Below the pieces are notes generated by a model. That model made no database searches, had not been told where the DNA came from, and saw only the letters and a program-made list of their open reading frames with translations. Both the position numbers and the translations under genes were made by a program. From Microglena sp. YARC (lineage: Eukaryota > Chlorophyta > Chlorophyceae > Chlamydomonadales > Chlamydomonadaceae), in the NCBI GenBank assembly GCA_022414725.1, contig CM039462.1, forward strand, positions 184,366,960 through 184,430,959: a stretch of DNA of 64,000 nucleotides, read 5' to 3'. Positions 47,042-58,139 of the stretch are shown here, one piece after another; within the stretch, counting starts at the first letter, position 1, and the number at the start of each line of letters is the position of its first letter.

Positions 47042-47310
47042 CGACTCCGACGAAGGTGACCACGAAGCCTGCAAATTGCTCGTTGTCCTGCTGTCTGCGG
47101 TTGATGATGTCGGCGGGGAGTGATGGCGGAGGGATGGCCTCGCCGCGATACATGAAATCACTGACCATGTCAGTCAGCTTTTCTTTGGCAGCTTCAAAAG
47201 CCTCCTCCATTGTACCGCCCGCACCAATCGCACAGTCAACATCAGGCACGAACACTTCGTGGCATGAATATCCATCCTCAGGTCGGAAACATGTGTTGTA
47301 TACAGTTGTT
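46953..47310 (-). pseudogene. HicB-like protein 2, 5' end cut by a Tc1-like element
   Basis: The frame contains GYSCHEVFVPDVDCAIGAGG then TMEEAFEAAKEKLTDMVSDF and GEAIPPPS, the same HicB pattern as 12732-13148. Upstream of CFRPEDGYS the translated sequence is that of the element end (47301-47330), so the natural start is lost. The shared FAGFVVTF/SKFCNVVTI region after the domain confirms that the two genes are paralogues. Confidence 0.6.
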
Positions 47311-47330
47311 CTCAAATAATTTTGGGACAC
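47301..47330. mobile_element. Left terminal repeat of the Tc1-like transposon
   Basis: TACAGTTGTTCTCAAATAAT then TTTGGGACAC, starting at a TA. Related solo ends are at 6013, 32057, 33908 and 35474. No matching right end was found near 48420. Confidence 0.75.
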
Positions 47331-47344
47331 TCAGTATAATTTGA

Positions 47345-48417
47345 ATGATATCCCTTGAAACCAGGTACAGGTCCGTGGTTCACTACAAATATTTTTTGAG
47401 GAGTCTCACGAAGGTTTGTAATATATATAACGTGTCCAAGAGCTCACTACATAGATGGGTCAATGCTGATCAGGTTGGTAAAAGTAAGCGTTTAAAACGA
47501 AAAAGGAAAGAATTGTCCATGCTTTTACGTTCCACGATATCCAATAATATTGCAGAGAACCCCTTCATAACATGCAAGGATTTGGTCGGTATAATTTGCA
47601 AGAGTTGTAATGTGAGATTATCGATCAGTACTGCATCGAGACACATAAAACAGTGTGGATTTTCTAGGAAGAAGGCGTTTCCCACAGTTCTCTACGGACA
47701 TTCAAAAGAAAATGTAGAAATGTTTTGTGACAAGTACAGAGAAAGCTCTAACGTTGTTTGTATCGACGAAGCAGGATTTTACGCTGGAGAACACAGCAAA
47801 TATGGATACAGCAAGATCGGTTCTCGATTAACTACGAAGACAATGAGTAACCTCCGTCGTGTGAAGTTCACTTTATTACTCGCTATTTTCATCTCAGGGA
47901 ATAATAGATTATCAGTTATTGGAGCACAATTGTAAAAAAGAAGATTTCATTAAATTCTTTAAAACTTTGGTCATCCCAAAGAAAACCACGATCGTCATGG
48001 ATAATATTCGGTTTCACCATTCTTCAGAAATCAAGGATATATCCGAATGCAAAGGGTGGAAGCTTTTGTACACCCCTCCTTATTGCCCCAGAGCTAATGC
48101 GATTGAACAAATATTTGGAAGCATGAAGAGAGACTACAGGGCATCATGTCCATTGACTTCAACCTGTAATTTCGATTACTTAATGCAAATATGTTGTGTT
48201 CTAGAAATGTGGAGGTATAAAGACTTGTCAAAATATATGATTAATACGAGAGATTGGGTTAGGAATGTTCGAGAGAGCCTTTGCTTGGCTAAAAAACATC
48301 ATGGGTCATTGGTTCCGTTGTGGATACGAATTGGAATGGTTGCATTCCATCAGGTACTCGCAAGTGGGCCCCTTCCCTTCCCTATCTGGACCCCTACAGT
48401 CAACGGAATACTTAAAT
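47345..48417 (+). pseudogene. Tc1/mariner-IS630 superfamily transposase, one frameshift
   Basis: The N-terminal part (SLTKVCNIYNVSKSSLHRWV) is a helix-turn-helix. The catalytic Asp lies in VVCIDEAGFYAGEH, the second in TTIVMDNIRFHHSSE and the Glu in PRANAIEQIFGSMKRDY, with 34 residues between the last two (DD34E type). A one-base gain near 47925 splits the gene between the first and second Asp, so this copy could not make active enzyme as written. The 3' end runs into a family B terminus at 48395, which probably replaced the right end. Confidence 0.85.
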
Positions 48418-48460
48418 GAAACCGCTTCGTGTACGGCACACCTTGCGGTGTAACCTATTA
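48395..48460. mobile_element. Family B element end
   Basis: TACAGTCAACGGAATACTTA then AATGAAACCGCTTCGTGTAC and ACACCTTGCGGTGTAACC. Confidence 0.8.
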
Positions 48461-48596
48461 TTTTTCTTGTCAAAAGTTGCCATGTGATTTATCAAAGATT
48501 TGAATCTATTGCAACAACGCAAAGCCTGTTCTTTAACCTTTCTTTCTACGCACCCATCGCTAAGCTTAAGGAAATCCGATGTCTTGTAATTAGAAT

Positions 48597-49130
48597 GTCT
48601 CCCAATAAACTCCAATATGAACTGTGTGCGCAAAGCATATTGGGAAACTTGGACACTGTCGATTCATTATTCCATGCGGGTGCTGAACCATTCGACCGTG
48701 TTGGAGGCTGTGGTGCATAATGTTACGCAGCATTCTACGACCACCAGAACATAGTTTTAAAGATTGTATGTTTTTGGTCTTCGTATACAACGGACCTGAC
48801 AATCTACCAAGAGCCAAATGTTGCAGAAATGATTGATCTTGCATTATTCCTAGCTCAGATGAAAAAGAACCAATTCATAGCTAATTATTTGAAAGATATT
48901 CACACACACATATTTGTAAATCTCAAACATTCTGTACCCAGAAGAAACTAAATTTTGACCTTGTGCTTCAATGCGGACTAGGAGACATAATGGCAGTTAA
49001 ACGGTTGCTCAATGATGGTGCGGATCCATGTTATCAACATGGTATTCCATTGATGTTTGCATATCAAATAGGCATGATGCGTTGTAAGTTGTTTGATGAA
49101 ACATGATGCATACCATGCTAACCAATCGAT
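48597..49130 (+). pseudogene. Ankyrin-like relic
   Basis: MSPNKLQYELCAQSILGNLD then TVDSLFHAGAEPFDRVGG stops at 48720. A second piece at 48955 (LVLQCGLGDIMAVKRLLNDG then ADPCYQHGIPLMFA) is another ankyrin-type repeat. Frame breaks throughout. 49131-49370 holds nothing recognisable. Confidence 0.5.
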
Positions 49131-49370
49131 CTTCGAAATGGCATTGCATTTGGCAAAACCGTTTGCATAATGAGAGACTTTGTTTTTTACATCGAAAACA
49201 TCATTAAGAATCAATAATAAATGTTGTCGCGACCACCGGAGGTTGGAACATGTTAGGGTCAAGCAGGAACAGAAACAATGCACTGTCGAGTCAGTCACAC
49301 TCTCATCAAGGACGGCAGCGGCACCCGTCGAGTCGAGCCACTCACAGGGCGACCTCTCTCATCTCATCAA

Positions 49371-49525
49371 GTCATGTGGCTTACATTCGCAATTATAGCC
49401 ACTCTCCTCAAACTTTTCAGCAATGTGTAAATGTGTACAACAATCGACCGTCTGTCCAAGTTGTACATAGAGAATTGGAATTGATTCAATATACTGTAAC
49501 ATTATTGACCGGTCTGACTGTAACA
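49371..49525. repeat. Interspersed repeat family E, copy 4
   Basis: TCATGTGGCTTACATTCGCA through ACAACAATCGACCGTCTGTC to TTATTGACCGGTCTGACTGT. Confidence 0.8.
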
Positions 49526-49687
49526 TGACCAGGTGGCGGATAAAACTTGGATGATGGTTTGACCAGGTGGACGTCGGTGCTGCAGTGGAGATGCTCGACC
49601 AGGCAGTGTATGCAAGGTGTCACCATTGGTAGTGAAGCTGCTTGATTCAGTCAGGACGGAAGCCTAGTTGGTCAGTTCAGCGGCTTC

Positions 49688-50213
49688 ATGCATGGGGAAG
49701 TCATCGTGGCAGCAGGACACATGCAGGGGGTCTGCGGCAAGACCCTAGGTAGTACATCACCGGCTGTGGCCTTTAAGGCAAGGTACCCAACCGACGGCTT
49801 TGAGGAGGATTTGGAGGGTCGTGGCCCCTCACATCCAGGCAATGTGCCTGAACCTCATTCTGTTGAAGGGTTCCCGCTCTGCCACGAGCCTTGGTCCACT
49901 GATCTTGAAATCATGGCGTCAGTGTACGCACTGGGGTAACACAGGCACAGAGAACAAGCCCAGTTGCTCCAAGGGCTCACTATCCAGCACCATGCCTGGC
50001 TCAGTGGCCATCACTGCACACGCAGATGACGGGTTTTCAGGCGGACCAGTGGTCGACAAGCATGGCCGCCTGCTGGGGGTCGTGAAAGGGCGCACTTGGC
50101 ACCACCATCATGCGCATCGGCATCACCCCCCAACTACGACCTTCACACTACCTGCTTCAATCAGGATATCCAGGCTTGATCTAAGCCCATGTTTGCAAGC
50201 ACCAGTGGCATGA
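49688..50213 (+). pseudogene. Trypsin-fold serine protease relic
   Basis: The second frame contains VAITAHADDGFSGGPVVDKH then GRLLGVVKGRT, the GxSGGPxxxxxGxxxGV motif around the catalytic serine of S1-type proteases. The first frame (GEVIVAAGHMQGVCGKTLGS) looks like the upstream beta-strands of the same fold, with a shift near 49900. No convincing catalytic His/Asp block is present. The frame ends in His/Pro-rich sequence. Confidence 0.55.
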
Positions 50214-50258
50214 TGCAGGATGCCTATTCTGGACCCATGTAGAGTGCATAAGCGGTGA

Positions 50259-50866
50259 TACACAGTCAACGGAATACTAAACTGAAACCACTTCGTCTAC
50301 GGCACACCTTACGGTGTATACCCCTGTCTTTTGAGGCTTTTGAAAAGTTGACCAACCGCGCGAGAGTCACTTCCTCTCACGATGTCCACTGACGTTCTGT
50401 TGTTTTCTGGGCTAATACCCGGATGTTTCAATCTGTTGACCGTCCAGTGCAGGTATACACTCATCCACGCTGTCGTGAATGCACCTCGAACCCGCACGTT
50501 ACATGATGAGTCCCCAAAAGTCCGCGTGTATGTGTTTTCCCCGCACGCGCAAGAGCACACAAGCCTCATCATCTATAATCATCCGCGGCGGTGCGTGCGT
50601 GCGTGTGAGTCAGCGACTTAAGACATCGAGTTACAATGTGGCTGGCATATCCGGGGCCTCTCAGCGCATCATAGAGCACACCTGCAGCACCTTCCCGGGC
50701 ATGTCAATGAATTTTGTAGTAGGTACAATGAGACAATCAATGCTGGGAAAATTTTAGTATCAGTTGACGAATGTGGGTTTAGTGAGCGTCTAAAGCCACA
50801 TTATGGGTATTCCCCTGTACCGTACACTACAGAAAGCGGTTTCATTTTAGTATTCCGTCGAGTGTA
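50259..50866. mobile_element. Family B, about 608-bp element with inverted ends
   Basis: Left TACACAGTCAACGGAATACT and the GGCACACCTTACGGTGTA block; right CCGTACACTACAGAAAGCGG then TTTCATTTTAGTATTCCGTC and GAGTGTA. Interior 50330-50800 has open frames on both strands (plus strand MSTDVLLFSGLIPGCFNLLT) but no transposase; possibly captured sequence. Confidence 0.7.
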
Positions 50867-51002
50867 TAGGGAATATAATGAAATGGTTTAGGACCCACCC
50901 GGAAAGGGGCTCCGCCGCTTGTTTATACAGCCCGCAATTCTGCGGCGTTTACGGATATGTCACTAGCATAACGCCGCTAGATGCGTACGGTCTAGTTCCT
51001 TT

Positions 51003-51188
51003 TTAATTTGCAGTTGAAAAAGCGCATGCACATCGATTCCGTTGGATGTCATTTGTTTCAATAATGCAGTGGTCCATGAACGCTGTGTGCAATATGTCCG
51101 ACTGCACCCAAGCCTTATCCGAAACTTCACAATGTTTTCCGATAAAGTTTGAAAACAAGTTCTCGATACGCTCTTGCTCGTTCATCAT
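51003..51188 (-). CDS. Unknown small helical protein or fragment
   Basis: MNEQERIENLFSNFIGKHCE then DKAWVQSDILHTAFMDHC resembles the short helical linker or winged-helix segments seen in viral primase-like and KilA-type proteins, but too little remains to assign. The same stretch recurs in noisy form at 60515-60690. GGGGCTCCGCCGCTTGTTTA, a shared repeat, is just downstream (50893-50925). Confidence 0.35.
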   Translation of the reverse strand: MMNEQERIENLFSNFIGKHCEVSDKAWVQSDILHTAFMDHCIIETNDIQRNRCACAFSTAN

Positions 51189-51224
51189 TTGATGACAGAT
51201 TGGTTGTTGACTTTAAGTTACAAT

Positions 51225-51275
51225 CAGACCGGTCAATAATGTTACAGTATATTGAATCAATTACAATTCTCTATG
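51225..51275. repeat. Interspersed repeat family E, copy 5 (short, inverted)
   Basis: GACCGGTCAATAATGTTACA then GTATATTGAATCAATTACAA. Confidence 0.75.
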
Positions 51276-51309
51276 TTCATGTGCGTCAAAGAATTGAGTC
51301 CGGGCAGTT

Positions 51310-51475
51310 AATGGGCGTTCCTGCCTCCCGGCCGATTTTTTTAAATTTCTAATCAGGATTTAGAGCCTCCTGAACGACTCGCTAGCTTGAGACATCAGCA
51401 CTAAGGAATCACAAGTCCGCTCCATACAATGTTTCGCAACCAGTCACAATCCGCCGGGAGGCAGGAACACCCATT
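51310..51475. mobile_element. MITE family A, complete
   Basis: 166 bp flanked by AGTT at 51306-51309 and 51476-51479. It lies at the 3' end of the coiled-coil gene below. Confidence 0.95.
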
Positions 51476-51479
51476 AGTT

Positions 51480-51841
51480 GTGAAATTTTCACAAATGAAC
51501 GTGTGGCTCTGGCTCGACGAATTGTGCTTCAAGGAGGGGCGACCCCGTGTGACGACACCTCCTCGACTTGTACAGGCGCTTTCAAGGTGACTTTCGAAGC
51601 CCAGCACTCATCCTCGATCGCTTCAACACGACGATAGTTTTCAGCGACCTGCACCAAATCAACTTTGCCTTCCAATTTTGGCAATATTGTTCCGCTGGGT
51701 TGCGAATTTGATTTGCTGTTCGCTGTCCTGCTCCAATTTTAATATTCTGCGTTCAAGTACTTCTTTCTTGTGCATGAAATGGTCATTGATGGATTTCAAT
51801 CTCCTTTTGAAGGTTTGCATCGTAGTCGACAGTGCCATCAT
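51480..51841 (-). pseudogene. Coiled-coil protein, frameshifted and ended by a MITE
   Basis: MMALSTTMQTFKRRLKSIND then KKEVLERRILKLEQDSEQQI is a basic coiled coil stopping at 51659. The next frame continues KLEGKVDLVQVAENYRRVEA and EDECWASKVTLKAPVQVEEV to the MITE edge, so one indel near 51680 divides the gene. Function unknown. Confidence 0.45.
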
Positions 51842-52009
51842 CTTTTAATGGTGTTCGTTTGATGCAACGACGACGAAGGTAATGAGGAGTGATCGTGATC
51901 GCTGAGTGATCGTTCATGTTTGATTACTTATCCCAATCATGATGCATGATGTTTTTATACTCAATAATGCAACTTGCAAGCAGTAGTAGTAGCAGGCGGG
52001 TGTATGTCC

Positions 52010-52201
52010 TCAGTTGTTGAGTGTAGTGATACACCGGTCCCCCTTGCAACTCTGTCTGAACAGTGCAGCCAACCCGAGACCGAATATGATTGAAATGATT
52101 GCTGACCCCGTCTTGGTATCGAATGCTTTGGTAATCATGACACTTCGTACGATACGAGGCGAGGCGATGAGGGACGAGAATCCGCCACCGCATCCGTGCA
52201 C
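52010..52201 (-). CDS. Conserved giant-virus membrane protein (short)
   Basis: 63 residues. Residues about 27-55 (TKTGSAIISIIFGLGLAALF then RQSCKGDRC) match a small one-helix protein with a GLGLAxLFRxxCKGxxC signature that is widespread in giant viruses (I believe the family catalogued as DUF5762). The usual tail after the second Cys is missing: the frame stops seven residues later, and other frames give Thr/His-rich sequence, so the C-terminus may be shifted. Function unknown, probably virion or ER membrane. Confidence 0.6.
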   Translation of the reverse strand: MHGCGGGFSSLIASPRIVRSVMITKAFDTKTGSAIISIIFGLGLAALFRQSCKGDRCITTLNN

Positions 52202-52473
52202 TGAATATTAATGAATGGCCCCGACAATGAATTCGACAAAGAGAGATTCGAGTTTGTATGGCTGTAATAATCTGTATGGATTTTGCGTTGTTTACACTCG
52301 TTTTTAGAGGCGCACATGGAACACTTGTCGTAGATTCGTTCGCCATCCTGTTCGGTTGAATCTGGGTAGGACGACTCCTGCATGTTGGGGAGGGGGATTC
52401 CGTATTGTTTGCAAAGATCCTCATTGAGACGCCTGTCATTATCGTTCAGGGAATTCCATTGCTCGATAGTCAT
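52202..52473 (-). CDS. Unknown small protein with CxxC
   Basis: MTIEQWNSLNDNDRRLNEDL then CKQYGIPLPNMQ and YDKCSMCASKN. It looks like a genuine N-terminal helical domain with a CSMC pair. The frame runs on into the neighbouring membrane gene, so its true end is uncertain. It includes the 33-bp repeat shared with 39086. Confidence 0.4.
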
Positions 52474-52808
52474 GCTTGACAGATCGTACCTCAGCTTTCG
52501 TTTGAGTACATGCGGTTGCGTAAGATTGATTGATGCCTTGACACACTTGGTTTCTGCAGCTCAATTCCCATACCCCACTCTGTGGGGCCCGCGATTTCCA
52601 TATCGATATACGAGATCTATTGTCTAGCAGACATCTGCTTGACATGTGATCATCGTGTGCGATTACTTTACCGTGTTTCCGTCATATGTGAGTGATATCT
52701 TACAGTATCGAGGTATTGACACAGTCCAACTTACAGTGGTGGTGTTTCACTACCAGGACTCGACCCCCTTGTAATCACTCAAATAACGTGCATGTGTGTG
52801 TGCAGTCC

Positions 52809-53167
52809 ATGGGGCGTACGTCCAAGAAGAACAAAAATGTGCAGCTACAAGAAGCACACACGTATTTCGCCATGCAACTATCTGGTGGGCAGCTTGTGAA
52901 GGTGACACGACACGACAGAATGGGCGTTCCTGCCTCCCGGCCGATTTTGACTGGTTGCGAAAACATGGTATGGAGCGGATTTGTGATTCCTTTGTGCTGA
53001 TGTCTCAAGCTAGCGAGTCGTTCAGGAGGCTCTAAATCCTGATTAGAAATTTAAAAAAAATCGGCCGGGAGGCAGGAACGCCCCATTACAGGTGTCTTTT
53101 CGATGACGCCGCCGTGGCGTGCGAGGGAAGAGGCCGTCACATCCAATCCACCAAGGAGACAGCTTGA
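52809..53167 (+). pseudogene. Small basic protein interrupted by MITE A
   Basis: MGRTSKKNKNVQLQEAHTYF then AMQLSGGQLVKVTRHDR runs into the MITE at 52919. Skipping the element and one ACAG target copy resumes in the same frame at 53092 (CLFDDAAVACEGRGRHI) and stops at 53165-53167. The noisy duplicate near 61520 carries no MITE and reads FFDDAAVAVRGTEAVT, which resembles the end of an AP2-type DNA-binding domain; that resemblance is weak. A candidate acceptor (TGTGTGTGCAG) precedes the ATG. Confidence 0.55.
52919..53087. mobile_element. MITE family A, complete, inside a reading frame
   Basis: 169 bp flanked by ACAG at 52915-52918 and 53088-53091. Confidence 0.95.
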
Positions 53168-53192
53168 CACATTTTAATCATATACCACCGTT

Positions 53193-53372
53193 TTCTAATG
53201 AGTCAGGTTACAATTTTCTAATGAGTCAGGTTACAATTTTCTAATGAGTCAGGTTACAATTTTTTAATGAGTCAGGTTACCGTTTTCTAATGAGTCAGGT
53301 TACAATTTTCTAATGAGTCAGGTTACAATTTTCTAATGAGTCAGGTTACCGTTTTCTAATGAGTCAGGTTAC
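53193..53372. repeat. 23-bp tandem repeat, eight copies
   Basis: TTTTCTAATGAGTCAGGTTA repeated. The duplicate at 61617 has a single copy. Confidence 0.9.
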
Positions 53373-53566
53373 AATTAGCATGGTGATTCCACTTGTAGAG
53401 GGATTCTTCTTCTGACTTGCGATAAAGTGCGAAAACAATCGAGAAGGAGGGCTGCTATAAGCCGCCATGTGAGAATGACGTTGTGATTTCAGGGTGATTG
53501 TATGCGCAAACAAGGTATTGGGGTCAAGAGCGGTGACACATGGGTACTGGTTCAAGTTCAATTGTT

Positions 53567-55600
53567 TTATAGAAACATAATATCCCGTCCAAGCACGGAT
53601 GACGATGCAAGGTGATCCTCTCCCGCGAACTCAGGATTCATCAGAACCTTGCAGACATCCACATGTCCTTCCCGAGCGGCGTCACATAGTGCCTGGCTTC
53701 CTTGGTCATCTGCCTTGGCACGGTGCTCCTCGCCCGCGAACTCAGGATTCATCAGAACCTTGCAGACATCCACATGTCCTTCCCGAGCGGCGTCACATAG
53801 TGCCTGGCTTTCTTGGTCATCTGCCTTGGCACGGTGCTCCTCGCCCGCGAACTCAGGATTCATCAGAACCTTGCAGACATCCACATGTCCTTCCGTAGCA
53901 CCTTCCCTCAGTGCCTGGCTTTCGTTGTCATCTGCCTTGGCACGGTGCTTCTCGCCTGCGAACTCAGGATTCATCAGAACCTTGCAGACATCCTCATGTC
54001 CTTGAATAACGGCGGCACACAGTGCCTCGCTGTTTTCGTCATCTGCCTTGGCCCGGTGCTTCTCGCCCGCGAACAAAGGATTCATCAGAACCTTGCAGAC
54101 ATCCACATGTCCTTCACTAGCGGCTAAACTCAATGCACGACTGTCGTATGCATCTGCCTTGGCACTGTGCTCCTCGCCCGCGAACTCAGGATTCATCAGA
54201 ACCTTGCAGACATCGAGATGGCCTCCATTAGCGGCGGCACTTAGTGCCTGGCTTTCGTTGTCAATCTGCCTTGGCACGGTGCTCCTCGCCCGCGAACTCA
54301 GGATTCATCAGAATCTTGCAGACATCCAGATAGCCTCCCCGAGCGGCTAACCTCAGTGACTGGCTTTCACTGGCATCTGCCTTGGCACGGTGCTCCCCTC
54401 CCGCTAACTCAGGATTCATCAGAACCTTGCAGACATCCACATGTCCTTCCATAGCACCTTCCCTCAGTGCATAGCTTAAGTCTGCATCAGCTTTGGCACG
54501 GTGCTCCTCGCCCGCGAACTCAGGATTCATCAGAACCTTGCAGACATCCTCATGTCCTTGATTAGCGGCGGCACTCAGTGCACGACTGTTGTTGTCATCT
54601 GCCTTGGCACGGTGCTCCTCTCCTGCTAACTCAGGATTCATCAGAAACCATGCATACATCTAGATAGCCTCCTTTAGCGGCGTACCTCAGTGCAACAGCT
54701 GAAGATTGCATCGGATTTGGCACGGTGCTCCTCACCGCGAATTCCGGATTCATCAGAACCTTGCAGACATCGAGATAGCCTCCACTAGCGGCTAACCTCA
54801 GTGCTGGCTTTCACTGGCATCTGCCTTGGCACTGTGCTCCTCTCCCGCGAACTCAGGATTCATCAGAACCTTGCAGACATCCTCATGTCCTACACTAGCG
54901 GGCTAACCTCAGTGCCTGGCTTTCACTGACATCTGCCTTGGCACGGTGCTCCTCTCCGCGCGAACTCAGGATTCATCAGAACCTTGCAGACATCGAGATA
55001 GCCTCCCTGAGCGGCTACACACAGTGCCTGGCTGTGATTGGCATCTGCTTTGGCACGGTGCTCCTAGCCTGCGAACAAAGGATTCATCAGAACCTTGCAG
55101 ACATCCAGATAGCCTCCATGAGCGGCATACCTCAGTGCCTGGCCATTATTGGCATCTGCCTTGGCGCAGTGCTCCTCGCCTGCAAACTCCAGATCCATAA
55201 GAAGCTTGCACAGATCCACATGGCCTCCATAAGCGGCGTACTCCAATGACCGGATATCGTTGTGATCTTTTAGCAATATGCGGACGACGTCGGCTCGCCC
55301 GGCCTTACACGCTATCCTCATGGGGTTTCTTATTGAGATGATCACATCTGTCCACTAGCGCCTGTGCTTCACATGCAGCGTCAGCAGCGAAAGCAGTATG
55401 CATGGCTCGACTGATGAATCCTGCGTGCATCCAGCACCCGTCTTCTTCCAACTGCCTGCTCGGCGCATGATCAAAACCACAAGTTCCATCTGAAGCGCTT
55501 CCATACGGTCCGATTGTTCCTCAAAATCTCCTCCTTCAAGCTTCGACGTGACCTGAGGATGAAAGAGAGATCTTCGGTACACTGCCACAGAACATCTATA
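53567..55600 (-). pseudogene. Long ankyrin-repeat protein with MNPEFAGEEHRAKAD units, frameshifted
   Basis: About 16 units of 37 residues (111 bp): EGHVDVCKVLMNPEFAGEEH then RAKADDxESQALxxAA. The N-terminal part is at 55345-55064 (NPMRIACKAGRADVVRILLK and LEYAAYGGHVDLCKLLMDLE), preceded by a possible start region to 55600. The last 236 residues (54277-53567) are one clean frame. An extra A at about 54272 (GTCAATCTGCC where other units read GTCATCTGCC) and several indels from 54650 on break the rest. Ankyrin arrays like this are typical giant-virus expansion families with protein-binding roles. The next copy at 61900-63600 is far noisier. Confidence 0.75.
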
Positions 55601-55654
55601 CATTTTCTGAGCGCTAAACCGACCAATTCCTCATACAGCTAGGGACATTTGGTA

Positions 55655-56235
55655 TTGGGACCATAAAAGTGCTTGACATGACAGTAACATTAAAAAATGC
55701 CAAGGTATCATCCATTAATTGATTCAGTATGACATACACAAGTGCTTGACATGACAGTAACAGTAACATTAAAAATGCCAAGGTATCATCCATTAATTGA
55801 TTCAGTATGACCATACACAAGTGCTTGACATGACAGTAACAGTAACATTAAAAAATGCCAAGGTATCATCCATTAATTGATTCAGTATGACCATACACAA
55901 GTGCTTGACATGACAGTAACAGTAACATTAAAAAATGCCAAGGTATCATCCATTATTGATTTCAGTATGTACAACAAGTGCTTGAATGACAGTAACAGTA
56001 ACATTAAAAATGCCAAGGTATATCCATTAATTGATTCAGTATGACCATACACAAGTGCTTGAATGACAGTAACAGTAACATTAAAAATGCCAAGGTATGC
56101 ATTAATTGATTCAGTATGACATTACACAAGTGCTTGACATGACATAACAGTAACATTAAAAATGCCTAGGTATCATCCATTAATTGATTCAGTATGACCA
56201 TACAAGTGCTTGACATGACAGTAATATTACAATCA
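55655..56235 (-). repeat. 65-bp tandem repeat derived from family D
   Basis: Units of AAGTGCTTGACATGACAGTA, ACATTAAAAAATGCCAAGGT and ATCCATTAATTGATTCAGTA. It is the family D unit with its middle deleted. Repeated at 63655-64000. Confidence 0.85.
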
Positions 56236-56247
56236 AGAACAACATAC

Positions 56248-56815
56248 AGTCGGAAGACGCAATTTGTGGGACACCCTACCGGTGATCCTTGAACCCAATG
56301 GGTAGATCAGCTAAAGGCGATCACATATTTTTGCCCTTCATCTCTGTATTTCAGCATTTAAGCTGGCCCAGAGGAAACATTGTAAGCTGCTAACTGACTC
56401 CAGGTGGGTCGGTTGGTTGAGCGCGCCACATTTGCCTCTCCGGAAGCTGGGTTTTTAGGGGGGGGGGGGCGAGGGAACACAGAATACATCCGGTCGCTCC
56501 ACGTTATTCAGAAGCAGGAAGAAGGTTCAGCAGCGTTCACTGTCTAGGTTCCAGGTTGCACTATGCCACATTGGATGCGCTTTTGACACTGTTGTGACAG
56601 TGCAGTCCTTAGTGGACCTTGACGTTATTTACCACCATCTTCTGCTTCTCAAAAAGTTTTAGCCCCTTCTCCTTTGTCTGACCACTACTTCTTTTTCTCA
56701 TGGTGATTAATATTGCACCTCACGTTTCTTTATACCCATAATAAATGTACGTCAACTTTTCAGAATCCAAAATAAAAGGTGTCCCACAATCAATGTCCCT
56801 AGCTGTATGATTTTG
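56248..56815. mobile_element. Family C element, copy 2 (unbroken right end)
   Basis: TACAGTCGGAAGACGCAATT to CAATGTCCCTAGCTGTA. Aligns along its length with 11707-12426 minus the nested MITE, with scattered indels. Confidence 0.8.
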
Positions 56816-57024
56816 ACAAGGCACAACCCTGTTTGAAGACACATCTCACTGCACCAGTCATCTAACAGTAGGGCTGACAATTGCCAATGAATTCTGTCAA
56901 TTCAACAAGTTTGTGCCAAGGCATCATCCATTAATTGATTCAGTATGGCCATACACAAGTGCTTGACATTACAATCAAGAAACAACCTATGAATTGGACA
57001 AGGAAACCTAAACAAACTCACTAG

Positions 57025-57125
57025 GGGTTGTGTGAAAGAAATCTGCTGCTGGGTAGCGTTCAGGATTCCTTTGCTGTTAACCTCAATGAAGTCTGCTCCC
57101 ATGAGAATCGAGATGGTTCAGTATG
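57025..57125 (-). pseudogene. Degraded copy of JmjC exon 1
   Basis: The minus strand reads MGADFIEVNSKGILNAT then FTQPLVS, matching MGAAFIEVNTKGILHAT and FKQPLVS at 14770-14675, including the CCCTAGTGAGTTTG donor. Family D-like repeats follow downstream (57000-56815), as in the first copy. Small indels disrupt the frame. Confidence 0.7.
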
Positions 57126-58130
57126 CACATCACAACTACTGCAATGGGGAATGCCAGTGTGTGTCAGGTATATGCCAGTGTAAGGACAACAACAAGTTAA
57201 AATTTAATGTTACATGACATGTTACATTGTGCAAAATAATGTTACATGACATTTAATGTTACATGGTGCCCAAAATTAGAATAGTTACATTGAATGTACA
57301 GAGGACAGCAAATTCAATATGATTCGAATGGTGTTGTTCCGCATGGATAATAGCAAGTTGGTGAACCGTGACCTATTACAGAGGTACGTAGCGCATAATA
57401 ACAGCTGGCAGGAACGCAGTGTCGAGCGTAGTGGGATAAACTCACCAAGATTGGATGTCATCAACTACCAAAGTTGCTCCGAACAATGAAGTACCAAGCA
57501 CTCGAGGGATTGCAGCCTTCGGTAGGGGTAGTTGCCCGCGCCGAACAGTTGAATGCCCCGCTTTATTAGGGGTAACCGCCGAACTCTGAAGTACGGCACG
57601 CACTCGGGATGCAGCCTTTATAGGGGTAGTTCTGCTTCCCGCACGTCCCGAACAATGAAGTACGTCACCATCCTTAAATTGAATGACGCACGCTTCGAGG
57701 GATGCAGCCTTTATATGTTTTCAGCTTTCCTCGAGACTTATTAGAATCCTGAGTATTCTAGTTTTGAGTCCTTGACATGTTTCCTGTGTTTATAAATATC
57801 AAGTAATTCAGGATTTTAGAGTGCCGGAAGTGGTACTTGACAGAAGGTCGGTTTGATTTTTGTGATATGGAAACATGTCCGATTTTAAACTACAGAGAAA
57901 TTGCATGCCGAGCTTTTAAAGCAGAATGTAGTAAAACCTCTCAGCTACACCTCCACATCCATCTCTTCTATCTCTCTACCTACCTCACCATCCGCTTGTA
58001 TGGATGGTAGAGAGTGGTAGGTGAGGAGTGAGGGTATGGGTACAGTATGGGTACTGGAACCACCCAGCATATACCCATGTACAATAAAATACATAAAGTG
58101 CATAAATCAGTCAGTCAGTGCAGTGGTAGC
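57126..58130. other. Noisy copy of the exon-B region of the repeated segment
   Basis: 57440-57480 (AACTCACCAAGATTGGATGT) and 57720-57800 (CAGCTTTCCTCGAGACTTAT, CTTGACATGTTTCCTGTGTT) match 16905-16935 and 17020-17115. Between them the sequence is scrambled, with GAAGTACG and GGGGTAGTT repeats. No intact gene. Confidence 0.55.
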
Positions 58131-58139
58131 AGTGCATCA

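Noticed and set aside
49571..50213. Functional trypsin-like protease
   Set aside because: Only the serine block is convincing; frame break and missing His/Asp blocks make it a relic.
53599..54350. Plus-strand Ser/Pro/Cys-rich frames over the ankyrin array
   Set aside because: They are antisense to clean ankyrin repeats on the minus strand.
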